This document shows, in pieces, positions 1-8,741 of a DNA stretch of 64,000 bases. A program made the translations under genes and the position numbers. The DNA lies in the NCBI RefSeq assembly GCF_004340945.1, contig NZ_SLYD01000005.1:62001-126000 (forward strand), read 5' to 3'. Every line of letters begins with the position of its first letter. Position 1 is the stretch's first letter. The notes under the pieces are model-generated. The model was given only the letters and a program-made list of their open reading frames with translations. It searched no databases and was not told where the DNA came from. This stretch comes from Sphingomonas sp. PP-F2F-A104-K0414. GTDB lineage: Bacteria; Pseudomonadota; Alphaproteobacteria; Sphingomonadales; Sphingomonadaceae.

Positions 1-753
1 ACCTTTACCAAGGGTGCGGTTACGACGGCGGTGATCGGGGATCGCACGGTCTCGCTGGTGGGGATCATCAAGGGTTCTGGGATGATCGCGCCGGACATGG
101 CGACGATGCTCGGCTTCATCTTCACCGACGCCGCGGTCGAGCCGGAGTTCCTGCAAGCCGCGCTATCCAAGGCGAATGCGCCGAGCTTCTCGTGCATCAC
201 GGTCGACAGCGATACCTCGACCAGCGACACGGTGCTGGCGTTCGCGACGGGCAAGGCCGGTAACGTCGCGCTGGCGGACGATGACAGCGTGGGGGCGGAC
301 GCCTTCCGCGCTGCGCTGGCGGATTTGTGCCATCAACTCGCCATGCTTGTGGTTCGCGACGGCGAGGGCGCGCAGAAGCTGATCGAGATCCAGGTGACCG
401 GCGCCGACGATGACCGCAGCGCACACCGCATCGCGATGAGCATCGCCAACTCGCCGCTGGTGAAGACCGCGATTGCCGGTGAGGATGCAAACTGGGGCCG
501 CGTCGTGATGGCGGTCGGAAAGGCCGGCGAACCCGCCGATCGGGATACGCTCTCGATCCGGTTCGGTAATACGCAGGTTGCGGAAGGCGGGTTGGCACTG
601 AGCGGCTACGACGAGGCGCCGGTCGCCTCCCACCTGAAGGGTCACGAGATCGAGATCGGCGTCGATCTCGCGCTAGGCGAAGGTCGTGCCACGGTGTGGA
701 CCTGCGACCTCACGCATAGCTATATCTCGATCAACGCCGACTATCGGTCATGA
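1..753 (+). CDS. argJ: Bifunctional glutamate N-acetyltransferase / amino-acid N-acetyltransferase ArgJ, 5'-truncated by window edge
   Basis: The open frame runs in from base 1, so only the C-terminal 250 or so residues are visible. ArgJ moves the acetyl group from N-acetylornithine to glutamate in the cyclic arginine pathway (cytoplasm). The diagnostic stretch KGSGMIAPDMATML lies near bases 70-115: ArgJ precursors cleave themselves at the Ala-Thr bond of this motif and the new N-terminal Thr is the nucleophile. What is seen here is therefore the short pre-cleavage tail plus the whole beta subunit. The carboxyl end, a run containing HSYISINADYRS, is typical of the family. The GTG at 31 is an internal codon, not the start. 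Whether the enzyme also accepts acetyl-CoA cannot be read from this part. Confidence 0.97.
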   Translation, partial: TFTKGAVTTAVIGDRTVSLVGIIKGSGMIAPDMATMLGFIFTDAAVEPEFLQAALSKANAPSFSCITVDSDTSTSDTVLAFATGKAGNVALADDDSVGADAFRAALADLCHQLAMLVVRDGEGAQKLIEIQVTGADDDRSAHRIAMSIANSPLVKTAIAGEDANWGRVVMAVGKAGEPADRDTLSIRFGNTQVAEGGLALSGYDEAPVASHLKGHEIEIGVDLALGEGRATVWTCDLTHSYISINADYRS

Positions 754-766
754 TCACGACAACAGG

Positions 767-994
767 CTAAAGTGCCTCGATCGCAAGAATCTTTTCGACC
801 ACTACCATGCCGGGAAAAGCGCCTTCGTGCCCAAAGCATGACGGCAGTCCGAACGCGTCGCGCTCATTGCAAGACATGTTCAGCGTTTCGGCCCCGACGA
901 ACCGCACCCGATAGGCATGCGGTGTCATAACCTCGGCAATGCGCCCCGGCAGATTGGCGCGGACGAGCGCATCCCTCCGGTTTATCTTCGCCAA
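767..994 (-). CDS. Hypothetical protein, probable 3' half of a frameshifted gene
   Basis: A 75-codon frame that could only begin at TTG (994) and has no convincing ribosome-binding site. It overlaps the 3' end of the secreted ORF at 982-1230 in another frame. The peptide has alternating hydrophobic stretches (AYRVRFVG, GMVVVEKILAIEAL) that look like beta strands at the end of a small domain rather than a free-standing protein. The same frame is open back to about base 1036, inside the upstream ORF. I infer that this is the displaced C-terminal half of one secreted protein of roughly 155 residues. It may instead be a spurious frame. I do not recognise the family. Confidence 0.35.
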   Translation of the reverse strand: MAKINRRDALVRANLPGRIAEVMTPHAYRVRFVGAETLNMSCNERDAFGLPSCFGHEGAFPGMVVVEKILAIEAL

Positions 995-1230
995 ACACTT
1001 GAATGCGAAGCGGGATTGACCGCCAACGTCGCCGCAAGGTCAAAAAATTCCTGCCCTTCGAACGTGTCGTACCAAACGCCTTCGTATGTCCGAGTCGACT
1101 TCATCGGAATACAAGCTCGGGTCATGGCAGCATGGTCTTGGCGTCGGCGCGCTGTCTCGCATCCGTCTGACTTATTTATGTCAGACGATGACGGCGCCGC
1201 CGCCAGAAGCAACAGCGCCGTCAGCAGCAT
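982..1230 (-). CDS. Small secreted protein of unknown function, probably N-terminal half of a frameshifted gene
   Basis: The ATG at 1230 shares bases with the trxA stop (TGATG), which implies translational coupling; an in-frame start eight codons upstream, inside trxA, is less likely. The 82-residue product begins with a short hydrophobic leader ([13 protein letters not shown]), so export is likely. It has Cys residues at about 24 and 40 (GCETARR, RACIPMKS) and a stretch TYEGVWYDTFEGQEFF, then runs into a stop after a low-quality tail (SHSSVWRR). The next frame, 767-994, seems to carry the rest of the domain. Function unknown. I give it as a CDS because the leader and coupled start look real. 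Confidence 0.45.
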   Translation of the reverse strand: MLLTALLLLAAAPSSSDINKSDGCETARRRQDHAAMTRACIPMKSTRTYEGVWYDTFEGQEFFDLAATLAVNPASHSSVWRR

Positions 1231-1553
1231 CAGGCCAGTTCGCCTTCGAGCCACGCCTTCAACCGGCCCTTGGGCTCCGCGCCGACCTTGGTCGCCGCCG
1301 GTGCACCGCCCTTGAACAGGATCATCGTCGGGATGCCGCGGACGCCGTACTTGCCCGGCGCGTCGGGGTTCTCGTCGATGTTGAGCTTGGCGATTGTCAC
1401 CTTCTCGCCGAGTTCTTCCGAGATTTCCTCAAGCGACGGCCCGATCATCTTGCACGGGCCGCACCATTCCGCCCAGAAATCGACGAGCACGGGGCCGTCG
1501 GCGTTCAGTACGTCCGCATCGAAGCTGGCATCGGTGATCTGCTTGGTCGCCAT
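1230..1553 (-). CDS. trxA: Thioredoxin
   Basis: A 107-residue classical cytoplasmic thioredoxin, the dithiol electron donor for ribonucleotide reductase, methionine sulfoxide reductases and others. The active site WCGPC is at residues 30-34 (Cys31, Cys34), followed by the conserved cis-proline region GIPTMILF. The length is that of E. coli TrxA. A strong ribosome-binding site AAGGAG lies 8 bases before the ATG. It is last but one in a minus-strand run after addA (64-base gap), an arrangement I know from other sphingomonads. Its stop codon overlaps the start of a small secreted protein. The identification is secure; whether it is the only thioredoxin of the cell cannot be told. Confidence 0.98.
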   Translation of the reverse strand: MATKQITDASFDADVLNADGPVLVDFWAEWCGPCKMIGPSLEEISEELGEKVTIAKLNIDENPDAPGKYGVRGIPTMILFKGGAPAATKVGAEPKGRLKAWLEGELA

Positions 1554-1617
1554 CGTGAATTCTCCTTGGTTGAGTCGTATCTAAGGTCGCCAGCGTGTGC
1601 GCTCAACCACCGGGGCG

Positions 1618-4600
1618 CTAGCTTTGCTCCGTGGACCGATAGTGCGGCTTGTTCGCGGCCAGCGTCTCGTCGTCCAGCACGATCAACCGCGGGCCGGCCG
1701 TGTACAGCAAGGCTGCCTCGACCGACCGCCCCGGGAAGATCACGCTCAGGGCTTCGGCATAGGCCGCCATCTGCTTCATATGGTATTCCGGCACGTCGTC
1801 GAGACCGCGCGGTGCACGCCGCCCGGTCTTGAAGTCGACGACGCGGATGCGGTCTGGCTCGATCAGCAGGCGATCGACCGTTCCCGACACGACCATGCCG
1901 TTCGCGAGGGTCGCGGCAATCGGTGCTTCGGCGAGCGTATCCGCGCTGAAAAGCTCGGCAAAGCGCGGATCGTCGAGCACTGCGACCACGCTCAGCACGA
2001 TTTCGGACCGTGCTGCGGCATCGTCGACGCCGCCTGCTTTTGCCAGCCAGCGATCGGCTGCCGTCGCGCGGTCGGCGACAGCAACCGCCGGCAGACGCTC
2101 GAACAGCGCATGGATCAGCCGCCCCCGCTCCGCTGCGACGCGCATCGCTGGCGTCGGCGGTGGATCGGACACCGCGTCATCGCCCAACGCCGAAGGCGAC
2201 AGGGGACGAGGCGGACGCGCTTCTTGCGGTGCGGGTTCATGCGCCCAGGCCGGTAGCTGTGCGTTGGCCGCAATCTCGACCGAAGCCGAAGCCTTGGCGA
2301 TCACCGCAGGCTGAGGTTCGACCCCGGCAAACGTCCGCGCCCCCTCGCCCATCGGCACCTCGAGTGCCGTCAGGGCACGATCGGACGCAGCGTACCAGCT
2401 GTTCTCCGGCGGCACGCCCTTCGCGCGCGGTCCGAGCGCACCGGCGATCACCAGCCGCTCTTCGGCGCGCGTGGCGGCCACGTAGAAGAGCCGCCAATGC
2501 TCCTCCAATTCGCGCTGCTCGGCGGCCGACACGACCGCATCCAGCGGGCCGCCACGCTCGCTCGACCGTGGCCGGAACACCGGGATCGGCGCCGCCCCAG
2601 GCTCGGGCGCCCATTTCAGGATCGAGCGCGGCGCCGCCGACGGGTCCGCCGTCGCATCCGCCAAGATTACCAGAGGCGCCTGCAACCCCTTCGCGCCGTG
2701 CGCCGTCATCACCCGTACGGCGTCTAGCGGCGCCGAAGGATCGCGGACGATCTCGACATCGCCGCGATCGAACCAGTCGAGGAAGCGCTGCAACGACGGC
2801 GTCGTCGTACTCTCGAACGTCAGCGCGGCGTTGAGCAGTTCCTCGATCGGATCGCGTGCCTCAGTTCCCAGTCGGCGGATCAGTTTGCGGCGACCGTCGA
2901 GCGGGCCCGACAGCAGCTCCTCCAGAAACTGGTACGGCGTGGCGATATCCGCGCGCGCCAGCATCGCCAGCAAGGGCGCGAGCCGCGTCGCCGGTTGCGT
3001 GCGTTGCAGATGCCGCCACAACGGCCCGGCCTCGCGCGGTGCCGCGGCCATCAACTCGTCCTGCGTCCAGCCGATCAGCGGCGACACAAGCAGCGCCGCG
3101 ACGCTTAGATCGTCCTCGGGCTGCAACACGAAGCGGATAGTCGCGAGCAGATCCTGCACTGCGAGCGGCGCGTTCAGTCGCAAGCGATCGACGCCCGCCA
3201 CCGGCACGCCCTCGGCATAGAGCCGCGCAACGATCAGCGAGGCGAGATCGCCGCGTCGCTTGACGAGGATCATCACATCCTCGGGCCGCAACCGCCGCCC
3301 CTTGCTCTCCAGCATCAGCCTGGTCTCGGGCGCCAGCCAGCCCTTCACCGCGCGGGCGATATCGCTGGCGAGTTTGCGGACCGCGTCGTCGACCCAGCCC
3401 TCCTCGTCGTCCTCGCTGCCGCCAGCGAAGACCGGCGGCCACAAGGTCACGGTGCCGGGGCCGGCGACCTCGCTGGCGTGCTGTTCGACTTCGCCCGTGA
3501 TCCCGAGCCCCGGCTCGCCGATTGCATCGATCGCCGCATCGACGAACTCAAGCACGGTCCGCGTCGACCGGAACGAGTGCCGCAGCGACAGTCGTGCCAA
3601 GGGGAGCCCCCGCTCTTCCTCGGGCCAGTCGTCATCGCCCTCGGCCTCGCTCGCACGGCCGCCGAAATACTGCTCGGCGGCCTGGAAATTGAGCGGATCG
3701 GTGCCCTGGAACCCGAAGATCGCCTGCTTGTAATCGCCGACCGTGAACAGTGTCCGCGTCGACGGCGCATAGATGCCGCGGCCGACGAAGAACTCGTCCG
3801 CCAGCGCGCGCACGATCCGCCATTGGTGGCCGTTGGTGTCCTGCGCCTCGTCGATCAGCAGGTGCTCGGTCGCCTGGTCGAGCTTGTAGCGCACCCACTC
3901 ACCGATCCCGGGCTGGTCGAGCAACGCCACCGTCGTCGCGATCAGGTCGTCGAAATCGACCGCCCCCGCGCGTCGCTTGGCCAGCGCATAGCCGCGCGCA
4001 TAATCGCGCCCGACCTCGAGCCCGTCGGCGAGCAGGTCGCAATAGGTTGCGCGCTGGACCATCGACAGCACGTCGGTGCACGCCTCGCCCAGATCGCGCG
4101 CGAGGACTTCGTAGTCGGGCTCGGCATCGATCAGTTTCTTCGAGGCTTTGCGCTGCGTGCCCGTGCCGGTGAGCACGACGCTGGCGAGTTCGTCCAACGT
4201 CGCCGCGCGATCCTCGGAGTCGAGCCAGCGCTGCACGGTCGCCGCTGCGGCTTGACCCGTAGCAGTCCCCCACGCGCGGTTCGCCGCGGCGATCCGCGCA
4301 ATTGAATCGAGGTCGAGCGCGTCGCACCATTCCGCGATTGCCTCGTCGATATCGCCGGAGGGCAGGCCGAGTTCACGTCGCAGCCATGGCTGGATACCGA
4401 CCGGGAGGGCCTCCAACGCAGGCAGCGCGCGGGCGCAGGCAAGCAAGAACGCCTCCGCCCCGCCCTCGCCCATCCGGAGCGACAGGCGCCCGACGATCTC
4501 GACCGGACGCTCGCGGCCTTCGCGCTCCGCGTCCGATAGCATCGTCGCGAGTGCTTCGCGGGCGAGACCGGCTTCCTCGCGGGCTTCGAGCGGGCGAAAG

Positions 4601-5049
4601 CCGGGGGTGAGGCCTGCCTCGACCGGGAATGCCGCCAACAACCCCTGGCAGAATCCGTGGATCGTCTGGATACGCAGCCCCCCCCCAGGCGCATCGAGCA
4701 CCTTCGCGAACAGGGTGCGGGCGCGGTCCTGCAACGTCTGGACCGGGCTCTCGCCGAGCGCGATCAGGTCCGCCGCCAGCGCTGGCGCGGACATCCGCAC
4801 CCAGGCGGCGAGGCGCCCGTTGATCCGCTGCGCCATCTCCGCCGCGCCTGCCTTGGTGAAGGTCAGGCACAGGATCGCGCCGGGATCTACGCCGCGCAAC
4901 AGGAGGCGGAACACGCGCGCCGCGAGCACCTGCGTCTTGCCCGTGCCGGCCGACGCGGACAGCCAGACGTGCGACGCCGGGTTGCTCGCATCGGCCTGCG
5001 CGCCCCTCAGCCGGGGCAGCGTGGCGAGCGCATCACCGCTCACGGCCAT
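1618..5049 (-). CDS. addA: Double-strand break repair helicase-nuclease subunit AddA
   Basis: A 1143-residue UvrD-like superfamily 1 helicase with a C-terminal PD-(D/E)XK nuclease. Visible motifs in order: Walker A SASAGTGKTQV (about residues 31-41), DFDDLI, the Walker B-type LLIDEAQDT, motif III FTVGDYKQAIFGFQG, motif V VRVMTAHGAKGLQAP, motif VI YVAATRAEERL, and the nuclease motif VVDFKTGRRAP near residue 1075 followed by YHMKQMAAYAEAL. With AddB it resects double-strand ends and loads RecA at Chi-like sites, replacing RecBCD in alphaproteobacteria. The start overlaps the 3' end of addB by 17 bases, so the two are coupled. The nuclease and helicase motifs are intact. Confidence 0.97.
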   Translation of the reverse strand: MAVSGDALATLPRLRGAQADASNPASHVWLSASAGTGKTQVLAARVFRLLLRGVDPGAILCLTFTKAGAAEMAQRINGRLAAWVRMSAPALAADLIALGESPVQTLQDRARTLFAKVLDAPGGGLRIQTIHGFCQGLLAAFPVEAGLTPGFRPLEAREEAGLAREALATMLSDAEREGRERPVEIVGRLSLRMGEGGAEAFLLACARALPALEALPVGIQPWLRRELGLPSGDIDEAIAEWCDALDLDSIARIAAANRAWGTATGQAAAATVQRWLDSEDRAATLDELASVVLTGTGTQRKASKKLIDAEPDYEVLARDLGEACTDVLSMVQRATYCDLLADGLEVGRDYARGYALAKRRAGAVDFDDLIATTVALLDQPGIGEWVRYKLDQATEHLLIDEAQDTNGHQWRIVRALADEFFVGRGIYAPSTRTLFTVGDYKQAIFGFQGTDPLNFQAAEQYFGGRASEAEGDDDWPEEERGLPLARLSLRHSFRSTRTVLEFVDAAIDAIGEPGLGITGEVEQHASEVAGPGTVTLWPPVFAGGSEDDEEGWVDDAVRKLASDIARAVKGWLAPETRLMLESKGRRLRPEDVMILVKRRGDLASLIVARLYAEGVPVAGVDRLRLNAPLAVQDLLATIRFVLQPEDDLSVAALLVSPLIGWTQDELMAAAPREAGPLWRHLQRTQPATRLAPLLAMLARADIATPYQFLEELLSGPLDGRRKLIRRLGTEARDPIEELLNAALTFESTTTPSLQRFLDWFDRGDVEIVRDPSAPLDAVRVMTAHGAKGLQAPLVILADATADPSAAPRSILKWAPEPGAAPIPVFRPRSSERGGPLDAVVSAAEQRELEEHWRLFYVAATRAEERLVIAGALGPRAKGVPPENSWYAASDRALTALEVPMGEGARTFAGVEPQPAVIAKASASVEIAANAQLPAWAHEPAPQEARPPRPLSPSALGDDAVSDPPPTPAMRVAAERGRLIHALFERLPAVAVADRATAADRWLAKAGGVDDAAARSEIVLSVVAVLDDPRFAELFSADTLAEAPIAATLANGMVVSGTVDRLLIEPDRIRVVDFKTGRRAPRGLDDVPEYHMKQMAAYAEALSVIFPGRSVEAALLYTAGPRLIVLDDETLAANKPHYRSTEQS

Positions 5050-7993
5050 ACCATTCGTCGCGTCGCATCAACTGGTCATACTCGGCATAGGGGGCGTATT
5101 CGGGGACGAGTTTCGCGGTGAAGGCGGCGCTGCCGGTCAGCCATTCGCCGACGACTTCGGTGAAGTTGTGCGCGGCGATTGCCGTGAATTCGGCGGTCGG
5201 GATCTTGTCGCGTTTGCCCTCGGGGTCGACCGGGCTCTCGATATAGCCGAACGCGTCGCGCTTTTTGCCGAGCGACCAATATTCGAACGCGCCCGCAGTG
5301 CCGCGCACATCCTCGAACCCGCCGCGTTCGGCGATAAGGCCGAGCAGGCCCAGTTGGAGGCTGTAGCCTGCGCGCACCGCAGTCGGCGAAGGCGGCTTGC
5401 CGGTCTTGTAGTCGATCACCGCGAGGCGCCCGTCGGGGAGCCTGTCGATGCGGTCATAGCGGCCCGACAGGGTGACGCCGGCGATCTCGATCTTGCCCTT
5501 GCCCTCGGCGCTGGCGACCGTCCGGCCGTCTTCGCCTTGCGCGACTATGGCGCTGGCGATCCAGTCGATCGCTTCGAGCAGGCGCGGCTGCCACAGCGCG
5601 CGCATCATCGGATGCGTGCGCTCGTCGTCGAGCATCGCCTTCGCGCGCTGCCGAAGCGTGTCGACGGTGCAGTTGTCCTGCTTCCACCATTGCTCGAGGA
5701 TGTCGTGTACCGCGGTGCCGCGCCAGGCTGCGCTGGGGTCGGCATCGACCGGATCGAGCGGCATCAGGCCGAGCACGCGGCGCGCGTAGAAGGCGTAGGG
5801 GTCGGCCTTGAGGCGATCAACCTCGGTGACGGAGATGGCCTTCGGACGCAGCAGCGCGGGCGGCGACGGCGCGGGACGGTCGGCGGGGAGATGCTCGCCC
5901 GGATCGTCGAGCGCGCGCGTCCAGCCCTCCAGTGCCGATGCCCGCTCGAACCGATCGCCTGCGAGCGCCTGCAACCGGAGCCAGAGGCGCGAGGCCAGAG
6001 CGGGTGACTTCGCATCCCTGCGTGCCCGCGTGACGACCGCACGAGGTGCGCCTAACGCCTGCGCAAAATCATGCGCCGCCGTGCCGACACGCCGCTCCAG
6101 ACCCGGTAGGCCGAGCTCCATCCGGATGCGCGGCGCCAGCCAGGGATCGGGCGCAGGTCGCCCCGGCCACACGCCTTCGTTCAGACCGCCGAGCACCATG
6201 ACGTCGGCGGTCTGCAACCGCGCCTCGATCAGGCCATAGATCGCCAGCCGTGGATGCCCACCCGGCGCCGGCCGCACCGCGACTTCGTCGAGCAACGTCC
6301 GCAACAATTGCGGCAACTCGCGTGGATCTATCCGCGGCGGTCCGGCCGGTGCTTCCGCTTCCAGATCGGCGAGGAACTCCGCCGCCGCGCGCCCTGCGAG
6401 CCCCGACCAGAGATTGTCCCCACACAAGGTCTGCGCCGTCTCGCGCAGGCATGCGAGCACAGACGCCAAGGGCTGCGGCCCCTGGTCGAACGCGTTCGCA
6501 AGCGGCGTCAGCAGAGGCTGGACATCGGTCCACCATGTCGCCGCCGTGCCTTTACGCTCCTCCAGATGTCCGGCGATCCCGTCGAGCCCCGCCGCCGGCC
6601 TTGGCCCGCGCAACCGTCGGTCGAGCGCACGTGCGCCGTCGAGCCATAGCAAGCGATCCTCGCCCGCGCGCACCAGCGGGTGCTTCAGCAACGCCAGCAA
6701 CGCGAGCGGCGAGAAGCGCTGCGCTGCTGCTTCGGCCAACGCGAGTAGCAACGTGCCGGGCGGCAGGATCGATAGGGGCCGCCCCGCGCTGTCGTCAATG
6801 CCGATGCCCCAGCGTCCGAGATGCGCTGCCACGCGCCGTGCGAGCGCGCGATCCGGCGTGACCAGCGCCGCGGTCCGCTCCGGCACTTCCAACGCCTCGC
6901 GCAGGACGAGCGCGATCGCTTGCGCTTCCTCTGCGGGCGTTGCGAGTTCGGCGGCGGTCACGCCCTTCAAACGACGATCCTCCGCCGCGATCTGCGTCCA
7001 TTTGCCGGTGAAGTCCGCGGGTGCGAGGGCGTTGGCGATCGCTCGGCCACGCGCGGGGTCGGCATCGTGCCCGCCGCCCTCGCGCCACGTCTGCACTTCG
7101 CCTCGGGCAACGCCCATGCGCAGGAGCATCAGCTTGGCATCGAACTGCGGATGGGTTTCGATCGAACGACGCGCGAGCCCGGTCACCGGGTTCGGATCGT
7201 GCGGGCCGAGCGCGTCCCATTCCTCGTCGGGCAGGGCTAGGTCGAGCCCTGCGAACACCACCATGCCCTGCGGCATGTCGGCGATACAGCGGAGCAGGCG
7301 CGCGACTGCGGGCGCGGAATCGGTCACGCCTGCCGCGCAGACGATCCCGGCCGGCGGCACATTCCGCCAGCGCTGGGCGAGCCGGTCGAGCAACGCCGAG
7401 CGCCGCGTCGCTGCGTCGATCCGCTCTAGCCGCGCGAGTTCGCCCGGCCAGCGTTGCAGGACGATCTCGAACGTCGCCAGCGCGCGCCGCCAATGCTCGG
7501 TGAGTTCGGGGCCGAGCTCGATATCGCGCAACTTGGTTGGCGGCACCTCCTCGACCAGCAGCTGATCGAGCGTCCGCGCAAGTTCGCCGGCAAGCCGTAC
7601 CGCCTCGGCCGCGTCGACGGGATGGCCTTCCCGCGCCCGCTCTTCCGACACCAGTCGCGCCAAGATCATGCGCCGCTGATATGGCGGCACCGCAGGCAGC
7701 GGTGGATCGACATCGTCCGCGGGATCGAGCGCGGCGCCGACCGACTCGCCCATCTCCGGATCGCCCAGCGCCACCAGCCGCGGCAACACGAGCCCGCCGC
7801 CGCTCGCGCGCACAAACGCTTCGGTCACCGCCTTCACCGCTCGGTTGTTCGGCAACACGACCAGCGCGCGCGCTAGCGCCAGCGGATCGCGTCCCGCCTG
7901 CCGCATCAGCCCGGCGACCAGCGCATCCGCAAACGCCCGGTGCGCGGGGATCGTGTACAGTGTCGGACGACCCGCCGTGGCGACATCAGCCAT
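5033..7993 (-). CDS. addB: Double-strand break repair protein AddB
   Basis: A 986-residue partner of AddA, of the alphaproteobacterial AddB type. The N-terminal helicase-like half lacks a clear Walker A, as is usual for this group. The C-terminal nuclease motif AVIDYKTGKPPSPT (about residue 895) followed by LQLGLLGLI is the PD-(D/E)XK core. A second landmark is GLNEGVWPGRPAPDPWL in the middle. In AddAB both subunits cut DNA, one per strand. The gene overlaps murU upstream by 8 bases and addA downstream by 17, so all three should be on one mRNA. Confidence 0.96.
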   Translation of the reverse strand: MADVATAGRPTLYTIPAHRAFADALVAGLMRQAGRDPLALARALVVLPNNRAVKAVTEAFVRASGGGLVLPRLVALGDPEMGESVGAALDPADDVDPPLPAVPPYQRRMILARLVSEERAREGHPVDAAEAVRLAGELARTLDQLLVEEVPPTKLRDIELGPELTEHWRRALATFEIVLQRWPGELARLERIDAATRRSALLDRLAQRWRNVPPAGIVCAAGVTDSAPAVARLLRCIADMPQGMVVFAGLDLALPDEEWDALGPHDPNPVTGLARRSIETHPQFDAKLMLLRMGVARGEVQTWREGGGHDADPARGRAIANALAPADFTGKWTQIAAEDRRLKGVTAAELATPAEEAQAIALVLREALEVPERTAALVTPDRALARRVAAHLGRWGIGIDDSAGRPLSILPPGTLLLALAEAAAQRFSPLALLALLKHPLVRAGEDRLLWLDGARALDRRLRGPRPAAGLDGIAGHLEERKGTAATWWTDVQPLLTPLANAFDQGPQPLASVLACLRETAQTLCGDNLWSGLAGRAAAEFLADLEAEAPAGPPRIDPRELPQLLRTLLDEVAVRPAPGGHPRLAIYGLIEARLQTADVMVLGGLNEGVWPGRPAPDPWLAPRIRMELGLPGLERRVGTAAHDFAQALGAPRAVVTRARRDAKSPALASRLWLRLQALAGDRFERASALEGWTRALDDPGEHLPADRPAPSPPALLRPKAISVTEVDRLKADPYAFYARRVLGLMPLDPVDADPSAAWRGTAVHDILEQWWKQDNCTVDTLRQRAKAMLDDERTHPMMRALWQPRLLEAIDWIASAIVAQGEDGRTVASAEGKGKIEIAGVTLSGRYDRIDRLPDGRLAVIDYKTGKPPSPTAVRAGYSLQLGLLGLIAERGGFEDVRGTAGAFEYWSLGKKRDAFGYIESPVDPEGKRDKIPTAEFTAIAAHNFTEVVGEWLTGSAAFTAKLVPEYAPYAEYDQLMRRDEWYGRER

Positions 7994-8741
7994 CCGCGAG
8001 GATCGCCTCGGTCCTGGGGATCGCGGCGGGGGTCCCGACGTCGAACCACAGCCCCTGGTGGACCTGACCGTAAGCGCGGCCCGCCTCGATCGCGCGATCC
8101 CAGAAGATGTTGGTCGAGAACGGCCCCTCCGGCCAGTCCGCGATCAGCCGCGGGTGGAGAATCTGGATACCGGTATAGGCGAACGGCGCGAGCCGGCCGG
8201 ACTTGCGCCGCCCGCTGATCCGTCCATCGGCGGCGAGGTAGAAATCGCCCGGTCCGCGGTGATTATGCGCACGCGCGAGCGGTACCATCAGCAGCAGCGC
8301 GTCCATCTTCGCATCATCCCAGCGTGACGCGAGCAGCTTGATCGCGTCGACTGGTCCGTCGATCCACAGATTGTCGCTGTTCACAACCAGCACCGGCGCA
8401 TCACCAAGCAAGCCACGCGCCTGGACGAGGCCACCACCCGTCTCCATCAGCATTTTCCGTTCATCGGAGATGACGACGTCGATCCCCGCGAACCGGTCGG
8501 TGACGTGCGCCTCCAGCGTATCGGCCAGGTAATGCACGTTGACCACCGCGCGCTTGATCCCGGCGGCCTGCAACCGCTCGAAGACGTGGTCGATCAACGG
8601 CTTGCCGGCGACCTGCACCAGCGGCTTGGGGCGCGTCGCGGTCAGCGGGCGCATCCGCTTGCCCAAGCCCGCGGCCATCACCATCGCCGTCTCAGGCACG
8701 ATCCCGCGCGGGACAGGGCGGATCGTCTGCTGGCGGCTCAC
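7986..8741 (-). CDS. murU: N-acetylmuramate-1-phosphate uridylyltransferase MurU
   Basis: A 251-residue sugar-nucleotidyltransferase. The signature GLGKRMRPLTATRPKPLVQV, near residue 25, binds the nucleotide; VVNSDNLW resembles the metal-binding region. In Pseudomonas putida and Caulobacter the partner of AmgK makes UDP-MurNAc from MurNAc-1-phosphate, bypassing de novo synthesis by MurA/MurB and giving intrinsic fosfomycin tolerance. Context decides the call here: amgK ends in the same bases (GTGA, start GTG at 8741 sharing bases with the amgK stop). The frame stays open upstream of 8741 but that part lies antisense-free inside amgK and lacks family similarity. From sequence alone it could be any glucose-1-phosphate-thymidylyltransferase-like enzyme. 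Confidence 0.9.
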   Translation of the reverse strand: MSRQQTIRPVPRGIVPETAMVMAAGLGKRMRPLTATRPKPLVQVAGKPLIDHVFERLQAAGIKRAVVNVHYLADTLEAHVTDRFAGIDVVISDERKMLMETGGGLVQARGLLGDAPVLVVNSDNLWIDGPVDAIKLLASRWDDAKMDALLLMVPLARAHNHRGPGDFYLAADGRISGRRKSGRLAPFAYTGIQILHPRLIADWPEGPFSTNIFWDRAIEAGRAYGQVHQGLWFDVGTPAAIPRTEAILADG

